Shown here piece by piece: positions 15,001-27,607 of a DNA stretch of 64,000 nucleotides (position 1 is its first letter; every line of letters starts with the position of its first letter). Below the pieces are notes generated by a model, which was not told where the DNA came from, ran no database searches, and was given only the letters and a program-made list of their open reading frames with translations. The stretch spans positions 17,922,501-17,986,500 of the forward strand of contig CATNEN010000001.1 of NCBI GenBank assembly GCA_950097015.1. The letters are read 5' to 3'. This stretch comes from Macrostomum hystrix (taxonomy: Eukaryota > Platyhelminthes > Macrostomidae). The position numbers and the translations under genes were made by a program.

Positions 15001-18000
15001 TTGGGATATCTCTCTTGGACTAATTATGGGATATGGACTGGTAATCTCAGTTTTAATCCCCAGATGCAATCCTCCAACAAACTCAGGCTGGATCAATAAA
15101 CTCAGCACCGACATCAACGCGCCATTCAACTTCTCCTGCATCGCCGCGTCGTCCGGCGGCTCCTCGACCGTCACCTCATTCGACGACGAGTCGGCCACCG
15201 CTGGCAACGAGAGCTGCAGCGTTGGTGGCCCGGCGAAGGCCTCCAGGTACATCACGGCACTGTACTATACCTGCAGCAGCCTCACTAGCATCGGCTTCGG
15301 CAACGTGTCGGCCAACACCGATCATGAGAAGATCTTTAGCATCTGCGTCATGCTGATCGGAGGTGAGGCTAGATACTGCCTGAAATAGGAGGAAATTCTA
15401 ATCGAAATTAGGATAGAGAATTGACGTGTTAGGGTTTGTAGTGCAGTTGAGTGAGAAAGGAATGTGGCCTCTTGGGCCGTATATTTGAGTTGTTATATAG
15501 TGCCGTCCAGTGCAGGCAGGCCGACGTGCAGTCCAGCCATGAGCGCATTACGCAACAGTGCGTGCATACATACAGTACGTGCCAAGAGCAGTGCACGTTG
15601 ACTATGCCCGCGTGGGAGGGACAGGGCAACGCAGTGCACTACATCTCTCCCCCTCAGAGTAAAAAGGTCAAACGCGCGGCGCATTGAGTGGGTCTTGAAA
15701 AATCAGAACGCAAAAAAAACGCAAATAGTTCGCATGGAAAGATGCCTCTCAGGCCCTGTCACTACAGTCACTCCTTATAGCAGATGTGCCTCTTAGCCTG
15801 CCTGGGGTGGGGCCTCTGCGCTATGGCACCGTCCGTGGCGCCGCCGTCTGTGGCGGGCTGCGGATGAGCGGGCCGGCCGTCCCGCGGTTCGTCTGGCTCC
15901 CAGGGGCACTCGCACAGCGGCTTGGTCTCAGTCACGTGCCGCCGCAGCACGGCCTCGCCTCTCTCCAGCGTCAGTGCATCGCCGTGGACCGCTTTGACGA
16001 GCCAGGGGCGCGGGTCGAACGGGCACCGCAGTTTGGCCTTGCCGCGGTTCCTAAGCAGCACGCGGGCGCCCGCCGCGATGCCGTGTGGTGCTGCCGCTCG
16101 TCGCTTGTCAGTCGCGCGGCGCATCGCCTGCTTGTAGCTGCGGTCATGACGCTGCAGCTGCCGACCGGCGTCGTCCAGCTGCTCCGCGGGGCCGGCCGGC
16201 AGGAGGTCGCCTACGGCCCTGTTAAACATGAGATCGTTGGGCGACCGGCCCGTGCCGCGGTGCACTGAGTTGCGGTAGCCGAGCAGCCACTCATGGATGG
16301 CCCGGCGCCAGTCCTTGCCCTCCGCTGCCGCGGCGTTGACACACTTGTTGAGGCTGCGGTTGAATCGCTCGACCTCGCCGTTCGCTGCCGGGTAGAGTGG
16401 GGTGACCCTGCGGTGCTGGACTCCGAGGCCGTCGAGGAACTCCTTAAACTCCTCGCTCGTGAAGTAGGTCGCGTTGTCCGTGGTGATCTGCTGTGGCACG
16501 CCGAAGCGACTGAACGAGGCCATGGCGCAGGTGATGATGCTGGCGCTCGTGAGGCTGCGCACCACGTAAGTGTCCGGGTACCGGCTGAAGTAGTCCACCA
16601 GGACCACCACGTTCTCGCCCGTCGGGAACGGTCCGCAGACGTCCACGCTCAGCGATTGCCACGGCCCCGGGGGCAGCGGTGTCGGTTGCATCGGCGGCTG
16701 CTTGACGGCGCCGTCCGGTCGAGCCGCCTGGCACGGGCGGCAGCGGGAGACAACGACCTCGACCTGCTGTGTCATGCCGGGCCACCAGACCTTCCGCTGC
16801 AGCCGGTCGCACGTTTTCTTCTGGCCGAGGTGACCCTGGTGTGCCAGTGCGATGGTCAGCTGCTGCAGCTCCGCCGGGATCACGATCTTGCTGCCCCGGA
16901 GCACCACGCCGTCGTGGACGCTGAGCTCATCCTTCAGGGACCGGAAGCTGTGCGCCGGGGCCGCGGCGCCGCAGCGCCAGTGGCCCGTCGCTAGGGCTTG
17001 CATGACGACCGTCAGGGCGGGGTCCCTCTCGGTTGCAGCGCGAATCCTGTCCATCGTCAGGCCCTTCGGTGTCGCGGCCTGGACCACGGCGTTGAGCAGC
17101 CTGGTCTCCGCGGCCACGTCCATGCCCGGCGACGTCTCCGGCAGCGGGTTGCGGCTCAGGGGATCGGCCGGATTGTCCTCGCCCTTGCGGTAGTGTAGCG
17201 TGAACGAGAAGTGCTGCGTCTGTAGCATGATGCGCTCGAGTCGCGGCGGTGGCCGGGAGTCTGGCCTGTAGATGCCCAGCAGCGGCTTGTGGTCGGTGTA
17301 GACGTCGAAATGAGGACAGCCCTCCAGGTAGAACGCGAACTTTAGGCAGCCGAACTTGACGCCCAGGGCCTCGCGCTCGATCTGGCTGTAGCGCCGCTCG
17401 ACCTCGCTGAGGGTGCGGCTCGCGTAGGCCACCGGCCGGGTCTGCCCCCCGGGGTGCCGCTGCTGCAGGATGGCGCCGACGCCAGCGGGCGATGCATCGA
17501 CCACCAGCTCTGTTGGCAGCTGTTTGTCGAAGAAGGCCAGGGTGCGGCTCTCCGAGATGCAGTCCTTGACGTTCTGGAAGGCCTGCTGCTGCTCGCTGTC
17601 CCAGACAAACTCCTGGCCCTTCCGTGTCAGCCGCCTGAGCGGCTCCGCCATGTCCGCTAGCTGGGGCATGAACTTTTCCAGGTGATTGGCCAGGCCGAGA
17701 AACGACCGGACCTCCTTGACGGACTGTGGGTCTTTGAAGGCTTGCAGCTCGGCGATCTTCTCTTGTGATGGCTGGATCCCAAACTTGGACAGCGTCATCG
17801 CCATGAACTTGGCCTTGCCGATCCCCCAGCGGCACTTGCTGCCGTTGAGGGTGATGCCGTGCTCTCGCAGTCTGGTCAGGCAGGCAGCCACGTGAGTCTT
17901 GTGAGCCTTCAGGTCTCGGCTGTGGACAATGATGTCGTCGTGGATCCACTTAACACCCGTCAGGCCCTCCAGCACTCGCTGCATCACGCGCTGTAGGATC

Positions 18001-21000
18001 TCTGACGCAGAGGCGAATCCCATACTCAGGCGAGTCAACTGCCGCATTCCTCGGGGCGTTGAGAACACGAAGTACTTCCGGCTGTCCTCGCTGATTTCAA
18101 TCTGGTGGAATGCTTTGAAGATGTCGAGCTTGCTGAAGATCGATGAGCCAGCCATGTCGCTTGTCGCCTCCTCGAATGTCGGGATCTGGTGTCGCTCCCT
18201 CAGCGCCGCCTTGTTCACGTCGCGCAGATCCTGCGTGATCCGCACGCTCTTGCCGTCCTCCTTCGGCACCACGACGATGCGGCTGACCCACGGCGTGGGG
18301 CCCTCGACTGGCTGGATGATGCCCAGCTGCTCCTGCTCGTCTAGCTCGCGGTCCAGCGCCTCCCGGAGGTGCACCGGAACGCGGGAGGGCGGGTGGCAGA
18401 TTGGTCTGGCGTCGGATTTGATGTTGATCTGCACAGAGACGTCCTTGACCTTGCCGAGGCCTCTGAAGAGCTCGGGAAATTGCCTGACGACCGCCTGGAT
18501 AGCGGGGTCCTCCGTCTCGGTTGCCTCGATCGCGTGGACCTGAGGCCCCAGGCTCAGGAGCCGGAGCGCAGTCGAGGCCTCACGTCCCAGGATGTTGGTG
18601 CCGCCGCCGGGGACGACGATGAAGCGAACCGTCCTGCTGTTCTGCCCCGTTGACACCCGAAGGCTGCAGGCTCCCAGAGTGCTGAGCGGCTTCGGCGAGC
18701 GGAAGGCGAAGATCTTCGTGCGAGTTGCCTGCAGCTGCGGGGGTCCCGGCAGTGTCCGCCAGGCCTGCTCGGTGATGATGTTGCAGTCAGCGCCGCTGTC
18801 CACCAGCACGGGCAGCTGCGTTGAACCGACGAACACCGACGTCTGGGCTCCGGCTGCCGCGGTTCCTGTGGCTGCCACGGTCAGGCAGAACACGCCGTCC
18901 TCCGCCGCTGAACTGTCGCTGTCAGCCTGCAGGGCGTGGACGTCTTCCTTCGGCCGGGACAGGCAGGCCCTCGCCAGGTGATTTCGCTTGCCGCAGCGGT
19001 TGCACGTCTTGCCTTCGGCTGCGCTGCACGTGCGGTGGCCGGGGGCTCCGCACCTGATGCACCTGGTCTGCCTGCCGTTCGGCTGCTTGTCTTGCGGCTG
19101 CCCTGTCGGCCGCCGCGCTGCAGGGGCTGCTGCACCGGCCTCCTGACGTCGGAGCCGCTGCACAGACGCATCGTTGGCCTCCATGACGCTCGCTTGGGCC
19201 TCCGCCGCTTCCATGGCCCGGGCCGCCCGCACCGCCTGCTCCAGGTCCACGTTGTCGATGGCTAGCAGCTTTCGACGGAGCTGGTCGGAGCTGCAGCAGG
19301 CAATCACCTGATCACGGATCAGAGACTCTCGCAGGTCACCGAAGGCGCAGCAGTCGGCGGCGTCCTTGAGGCGCTGGAGCCAGTCGTCTATGGGCTCACC
19401 GGGGCGCTGAGTGCAGAGCCTGAACTGGTAGCGGGTGAACGGCAGATTCCGCTTGCCGTCGAAGTGCTGATTGAGCGCGACAACGAGTGTATCGATGTCC
19501 TTGCCCGCCGCCTCGTTGGTGAGGCCGGCCGCGATCGCCTGCAGGTCCTCGCCGGCGGTGTACAGTAGCAGCTGGCGCAGCCGCTTCTTGTCGTCGATGC
19601 CTGCGGCGACCGCGAACAGCTGGAACTGGGCGAGCCATTTCTTCCATTTTGTCTGGGCTGTGCTAGGGTCCGTGCGCAGGTCCAGTGCGGGTGGGGTTTG
19701 AATACTGACTTGCGATGCCATTGTAGTGCAGTTGAGTGAGAAAGGAATGTGGCCTCTTGGGCCGTATATTTGAGTTGTTATATAGTGCCGTCCAGTGCAG
19801 GCAGGCCGACGTGCAGTCCAGCCATGAGCGCATTACGCAACAGTGCGTGCATACATACAGTACGTGCCAAGAGCAGTGCACGTTGACTATGCCCGCGTGG
19901 GAGGGACAGGGCAACGCAGTGCACTACAGGGTTGATTATCGACCCTTAATACCGGGGGTAGAGAATTGAGGTGTTAGGGGCCAATTATGGATTCTAATTA
20001 CCTGAGAGTAGAGAAATGAAATGCTGAACCTAATAATCAATACTAAGTACCTGGCGGTGTAGAAAATTGAGGTGTTGGGACCAATTATCGATCCTAATTA
20101 CCTGGGGGTAGAGAATTGTGTGTTGCTGCTAATTATTGATCTTAATTACCTAGCGGTAGACAAATGAGGTGTTGGCCTTAATTATCAGTTCTAACTACCT
20201 GGTTATAAATAAATGATGCGTAATTGCTAATTATCAAGGTCAATTACCTGAATTAGAGAACCGGAAGTAAAACAATAATTTTGCTCTCCCATGCGACTGC
20301 CAGCGCTGATGCACGCTGCCGTGTTCGGAAACGTGACAGCCCTGATTCAGAAGATGTACGCCAAACGCGCCGCCTACACGGCCAAGACGCAAGAGCTAAA
20401 AGACTTCACGAGAACGCATCACATACCGAAGCATTTGAAGCGAAGGATGCAGGAGTTCTTTCAGGCCATGTGGTCAATTAACAGGGGAATTAATCCCAGC
20501 GAGGTTAGTCTCACCTGTCTCACCGGTGTGTACGAGTTCTTAGCTGTTCTGCCAACTCGATCCGCATCCTTCGAATCCAGGTAATGAAGGACTTCCCCGA
20601 GGAGCTGCGCGGTGACATCGCCCTCCACCTGAACCGCGAGATTCTCTCGCTGCCAATCTTTGAGACGGCCAGTCAGGGCTGCCTGAAGGCCATTGCTCAG
20701 CAGATCCAGACTGTATTCTGCAGACCCGAGGAGTATCTTGTGCACTCCGGAGATGTGCTCAAATACATCTACTTCGTAGTGAACGGCTCCATGGAGATAC
20801 TCAAGGAGAACATGGTTGTTGCCATTCTGGGTGAGCTCGAAACTGGGGATCGCTTGTCTTCAAATCTTTTTTGGATCAGCTATTGACGTTTGGGGATCAG
20901 ATGCTGAAATTTAGGGATCAGATGCTGAAATTTAGGGATCAGATGTTGACGTTTGGGGATCAGATGCTGAAATTTAGGGATCAGATGCTGAAATTTAGGG

Positions 21001-24000
21001 ATCAGATGCTGAAATTTAGGGATCAGATGCTGAAATTTGGGGATCAGATGCTGAAATTTGGGGATCAGATGCTGAAATCTGGGGATCAGATGCTGAAATT
21101 TAGGGATCAGATGCTGAAATTTGGGGATCAGATGCTGAAATTTGGGGATCAGATGCTGAAATTTGGGGATCAGATGCTGAAATTTAGGGATCAGATGTTG
21201 AAATTTGGGGATCAGATGTATAAATTTAGGGATCAGATGTTGAAATTTAGGGATCAGATGTTGAAATTTAGGGATCAGATGTATAAATTTAGGGATCAGA
21301 TGTATAAATTTAGGGATCAGATGTTGAAATTAAGGGATCAGATGTTTAAATTTAGGGATCAGATGTATAAATTTAGGGATCAGATGTATAAATTTAGGGA
21401 TCAGATGTTGAAATTTAGGGATCAGATGTTGAAATTTGGGGATCAGATGTTGAAATTTAGGGATCAGATGTTGAAATTTAGGGATCAGATGCTGAAATTT
21501 AGGGATCAGATGCTGAAATTTAGGGATCAGATGTTGAAATTTAGGGATCAGATGCTGAAATTTAGGGATCAGATGTATAAATTTAGGGATCAGATGTATA
21601 AATTTAGGGATCAGATGTTGAAATTTAGGGATCAGATGCTGAAATTTAGGGATCAGATGTTGAAATTTAGGGATCAGATGCTGAAATTTAGGGATCAGAT
21701 GTATAAATTTAGGGATCAGATGTTGAAATTTAGGGATCAGATGTTGAAATTTAGGGATCAGATGTTTAAATCTGGGGATCAGATGTTTAAATCTGGGGAT
21801 CAGATGTATAAATTTAGGGATCAGATGTTGAAATTTAGGGATCAGATGTTGAATTTTGGGGATCAGATGTATAAATTTAGGGATCAGATGTTGAAATTTA
21901 GGGATCAGATGTTGAAATTTGGGGATCAGATGTTGAAATTTAGGGATCAGATGTTGAAATTTAGGGATCAGATGTTGAAATTTGGGGATCAGATGTTGAA
22001 ATTTAGGGATCAGATGTTGAAATTTGGGGATCAGATGCTGAAATTTGGGGATCAGATGTTGAAATTTGGGGATCAGATGTATAAATTTGGGGATCAGATG
22101 TTTAAATTTGGGGATCAGATGTTTAAATTTAGGGATCAGATGCTGAAATTTGGGGATCAGATGTTTAAATTTGGGGATCAGATGTTTAAATTTAGGGATC
22201 AGATGTTTAAATTTAGGGATCAGATGTTTAAATTTGGGGATCAGATGTTTAAATTTAGGGATCAGATGTATAAATTTAGGGATCAGATGTTTAAATTTAG
22301 GGATCAGATGTTTAAATTTGGGGATCAGATGCTGAAATTTAGGGATCAGATGTTGAAATTTGGGGATCAGATGCTGAAATTTAGGGATCAGATGTTGAAA
22401 TTTAGGGATCAGATGTTGAAATTTGGGGATCAGATGCTGAAATTTAGGGATCAGATGCTGAAATTTAGGGATCAGATGCTGAAATTTGGGGATCAGATGT
22501 TGAAATTTGGGGATCAGATGTTTAAATTTAGGGATCAGATGTATAAATTTAGGGATCAGATGTTGAAATTTAGGGATCAGATGTTGAAATTTGGGGATCA
22601 GATGTATAAATTTAGGGATCAGATGCTGAAATTTAGGGATCAGATGTTGAAATTTAGGGATCAGATGTATAAATTTAGGGATCAGATGTTGAAATTTGGG
22701 GATCAGATGTTGAAATTTGGGGATCAGATGTTTAAATTTAGGGATCAGATGTATAAATTTAGGGATCAGATGTTGAAATTTAGGGATCAGATGTTGAAAT
22801 TTGGGGATCAGATGTATAAATTTAGGGATCAGATGTTGAAATTTAGGGATCAGATGTTGAAATTTGGGGATCAGATGTTTAAATCTGGGGATCAGATGTA
22901 TAAATTTAGGGATCAGATGTTGAAATTTAGGGATCAGATGTATAAATTTAGGGATCAGATGTTGAAATTTGGGGATCAGATGTTGAAATTTAGGGATCAG
23001 ATGTTGAAATTTAGGGATCAGATGTTTAAATCTGGGGATCAGATGTATAAATTTAGGGATCAGATGTTGAAATTTAGGGATCAGATGCTGAAATTTAGGG
23101 ATCAGATGTTTAAATTTGGGGATCAGATGTTGAAATTTGGGGATCAGATGCTGAAATTTAGGGATCAGATGCTGAAATTTAGGGATCAGATGTTGAAATT
23201 TGGGGATCAGATGTTTAAATCTGGGGATCAGATGTATAAATTTAGGGATCAGATGTTTACATTTAGGGATCAGATGTATAAATTTAGGGATCAGATGTTG
23301 AAATTTGGGGATCAGATGTTGAAATTTAGGGATCAGATGTTGAAATTTAGGGATCAGATGTTGAAATTTGGGGATCAGATGCTGAAATTTAGGGATCAGA
23401 TGTTGAAATTTAGGGATCAGATGTTTAAATCTGGGGATCAGATGTATAAATTTAGGGATCAGATGTTGAAATTTAGGGATCAGATGCTGAAATTTAGGGA
23501 TCAGATGTTAAAATTTGGGGATCAGATGTTGAAATTTGGGGATCAGATGCTGAAATTTAGGGATCAGATGCTGAAATTTAGGGATCAGATGTTGAAATTT
23601 GGGGATCAGATGTTTAAATCTGGGGATCAGATGTATAAATTTAGGGATCAGATGTTTAAATTTAGGGATCAGATGTATAAATTTAGGGATCAGATGTTGA
23701 AATTTGGGGATCAGATGTTGAAATTTAGGGATCAGATGTTGAAATTTAGGGATCAGATGTTTAAATCTGGGGATCAGATGTATAAATTTAGGGATCAGAT
23801 GTTGAAATTTAGGGATCAGATGTATAAATTTAGGGATCAGATGTATAAATTTAGGGATCAGATGTTGAAATTTAGGGATCAGATGTATAAATTTAGGGAT
23901 CAGATGTTGAAATTTAGGGATCAGATGTTGAAATTTGGGGATCAGATGTTTAAATTTAGGGATCAGATGTATAAATTTAGGGATCAGATGTTGAAATTTA

Positions 24001-27000
24001 GGGATCAGATGTTTAAATCTGGGGATCAGATGTATAAATTTAGGGATCAGATGTTGAAATTTGGGGATCAGATGTATAAATTTAGGGATCAGATGTATAA
24101 ATTTAGGGATCAGATGTTGAAATTTAGGGATCAGATGTTGAAATTTGGGGATCAGATGTATAAATTTAGGGATCAGATGTTGAAATTTGGGGATCAGATG
24201 TTTAAATTTGGGGATCAGATGTATAAATTTGGGGATCAGATGTATAAATTTAGGGATCAGATGTTGAAATTTAGGGATCAGATGTTGAAATTTGGGGATC
24301 AGATGTTGAAATTTGGGGATCAGATGTTGAAATTTGGGGATCAGATGTTGAAATTTAGGGATCAGATGTTGAAATTTGGGGATCAGATGTTGAAATTTGG
24401 GGATCAGATGTTGAAATTTGGGGATCAGATGTTGAAATTTGGGGATCAGATGTTGAAATTTAGGGATCAGATGTTGAAATTTAGGGATCAGATGTTGAAA
24501 TTTAGGGATCAGATGTTGAAATTTAGGGATCAGATGTTGAAATTTGGGGATCAGATGTTGAAATTTAGGGATCAGATGCTGAAATCTGGGGATCAGATGC
24601 TGAAATTTAGGGATCAGATGTTGAAATTTGGGGATCAGATGTATAAATTTAGGGATCAGATGTTGAAATTTAGGGATCAGATGTTGAAATTTAGGGATCA
24701 GATGTTGAAATTTGGGGATCAGATGTTGAAATTTGGGGATCAGATGTTGAAATTTGGGGATCAGATGTTGAAATCTGGGGATCAGATGTTTAAATTTGGG
24801 GATCAGATGTATAAATTTGGGGATCAGATGTATAAATTTAGGGATCAGATGTTGAAATTTAGGGATCAGATGTTGAAATTTGGGGATCAGATGTTGAAAT
24901 TTGGGGATCAGATGTTGAAATTTGGGGATCAGATGTTGAAATTTAGGGATCAGATGTTGAAATTTTGGGATCAGATGTTGAAATTTGGGGATCAGATGTT
25001 GAAATTTGGGGATCAGATGTTGAAATTTGGGGATCAGATGTTGAAATTTAGGGATCAGATGTTGAAATTTAGGGATCAGATGTTGAAATTTAGGGATCAG
25101 ATGTTGAAATTTGGGGATCAGATGTTGAAATTTGGGGATCAGATGTTGAAATTTAGGGATCAGATGCTGAAATCTGGGGATCAGATGCTGAAATTTAGGG
25201 ATCAGATGTTGAAATCTGGGGATCAGATGTATAAATTTAGGGATCAGATGTTGAAATTTAGGGATCAGATGTTGAAATTTAGGGATCAGATGTTGAAATT
25301 TGGGGATCAGATGTTGAAATTTGGGGATCAGATGTTGAAATTTGGGGATCAGATGTTGAAATCTGGGGATCAGATGTTGAAATTTGGGGATCAGATGTTG
25401 AAATCTGGGGATCAGATGTTGAAATTTGGGGATCAGATGTTGAAATTTAGGGATCAGATGTTGAAATTTGGGGATCAGATGTTGAAATTTGGGGATCAGA
25501 TGTTGAAATTTGGGGATCAGATGTTGAAATCTGGGGATCAGATGTTGAAATTTGGGGATCAGATGTTGAAATCTGGGGATCAGATGTTGAAATCTGGGGA
25601 TCAGATGCTGAAATCTGGGGATCAGATGCTGAAATCTGGGGATCAGATGCTGAAATTTAGGGATCAGATGTTGAAATCTGGGGATCAGATGCTGAAATTT
25701 AGGGATCAGATGTTGAAATCTGGGGATCAGATGCTGAAATTTAGGGATCAGATGTTGAAATCTGGGGATCAGATGCTGAAATTTGGGGATCAGATGCTGA
25801 AATTTAGGGATCAGATGCTGAAATTTGGGGATCAGATGCTGAAATTTGGGGATCAGATGCTGAAATTTAGGGATCAGATGCTGAAATTTGGGGATCAGAT
25901 GCTGAAATTTGGGGATCAGATGTATAAATTTAGGGATCAGATGTTGAAATTTGGGGATCTGTTGTTGACATTTTAAATTTGATCAAAATCCTGCCTAGTG
26001 ATGATCCTAACCTACCTTTCCTATCCAGGCAAAGGGGATCTGTTCGGCACAGACATAAAAAATCCCGACGGTCTGATGCGCTCCATGTGCGACGTTCGAT
26101 CACTGACCTACTGCGATGTTCAGTGCATTGAGCTGAAGGGCCTCATCCAGCTGCTGCTGCAGTATCCTGAGTATCACGAGAAATTTAAAGAGGACCTGCT
26201 GCACGATCTCACTTACAATATGAGAGAGGGAAGCGACTTAGAGGTCAGCGATTGGCTTGGGTATTTCTTACAAAAATTGTGACTACTTGAACATTGACAT
26301 TTAAATTTTAATACTTCGTTGATTTTAGAAAATAACAGCTGCGTGAACTGAATCAATGCAGAGTTAAGTGTTATGCTATGCTAATGGACATTGTTCCAAT
26401 TGAGTCAGGAATCGAACCCCCGACCTACAGGTCGTGAGTCCGACGCTCTAACCACAAGGCTACAACCCCTTAATTAAAAGTACATTTATAGAATGACACT
26501 GACCTAAAAGTGTACTTTTCTAAGAGAACGCAGTCCTAAATGTGCTGCGCCATTAAATTACAATATTCTTAAAGTGCGCTGATCGAAAACGTACAGTTTC
26601 TGTACAAAAGTACAGTTTCTGTACAAAAGTACATTTGAAAATTTACAGTATCCTAAAAGTAAAGCCTCTTAAAAGTACAAAGCTTCCTAAAAGTACAGTC
26701 TCATAAAAGTACAAAGCTTCCTAAAAGTGCAGTCTCATAAAAGTACAAAGCTTCCGAAAAGTACAGTCTCATAAAAGTACAAAGCTTCCTAAAAGTACAG
26801 TCTCATAAAAGTACAAAGCTTCCTAAAAGTACAGTCTCATAAAAGTACAAAGCTTCCTAAAAGTACAGTCTCATAAAAGTACAAAGCTTCCTAAAAGTAC
26901 AGTCTCATAAAAGTACAAAGCTTCCGAAAAGTACAGTCTCATAAAAGTACAAAGCTTCCTAAAAGTACAGTCTCATAAAAGTACAAAGCTTCCTAAAAGT

Positions 27001-27563
27001 ACAGTCTCATAAAAGTACAAAGCTTCCGAAAAGTACAGTCTCATAAAAGTACAAAGCTTCCGAAAAGTACAGTCTCATAAAAGTACAAAGCTTACGAAAA
27101 GTACAGTCTCATAAAAGTACAAAGCTTCCGAAAAGTACAGTCTCATAAAAGTACAAAGCTTCCGAAAAGTATATCCTCCTAAAGTGCTCTGTCCCTTCAA
27201 AAGAGTTCAATTATAAAAAATCTGCACTCCTTTTAAATCACATGATCAAATTGTTTCCTATATTTTCCAGGAAAATAGTTACCTAAAATATAGATTTTTT
27301 AAGCAACAATTGAACCGAACTTCACCAATTCTCAGGAGGAGGAGTATCTCAACGAGCACGCCACCATCATGCCGGCCATCACGCTGCCCTCCATCGGAGA
27401 AGAGAAAGAAGCGGAATTGGAGGCCGAGAACGAAGATAACACCGACGACGAAGACGAAAAACAGGCTGCAGATTCTGCCGGAAGAAAAAAGTGCTCAGCA
27501 ACTGGCGGTTTCCAGGAAATCACTGTGGAAGCAATCAGGCGATCGTCACCACCTCCGCTTTCT

Positions 27564-27607
<44 letters not shown>

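Larger units (their letters stand above)
15437..19928 (-). mobile_element. complete Ty3/gypsy-like LTR retrotransposon, 4492 bp
   Basis: Two 207-bp LTRs that look identical base for base, flanked by a 5-bp direct duplication GGGTT (15432-15436 and 19929-19933), surround one uninterrupted gag-pol frame. Order RT, RNase H, integrase is that of Ty3/gypsy elements. It is inserted antisense to Elk in intron 7 and is much more GC-rich than the intron. Identical LTRs, intact frame and intact target duplication mean a recent insertion that may still be competent. The clade is not certain; two zinc knuckles and no chromodomain would fit Mag-like lineages. Confidence 0.96.

Noticed and set aside
15786-19265. 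Open frames on the + strand across the retrotransposon
   Set aside because: Shadows of the GC-rich gag-pol frame on the minus strand.
20871-25976. 1701-codon open frame
   Set aside because: Made entirely of a 21-bp intronic repeat; not in frame with the flanking Elk exons, which join to each other perfectly across it.
26398-26472. Functional tRNA gene
   Set aside because: Anticodon and T stems do not pair properly and the acceptor stem is missing.
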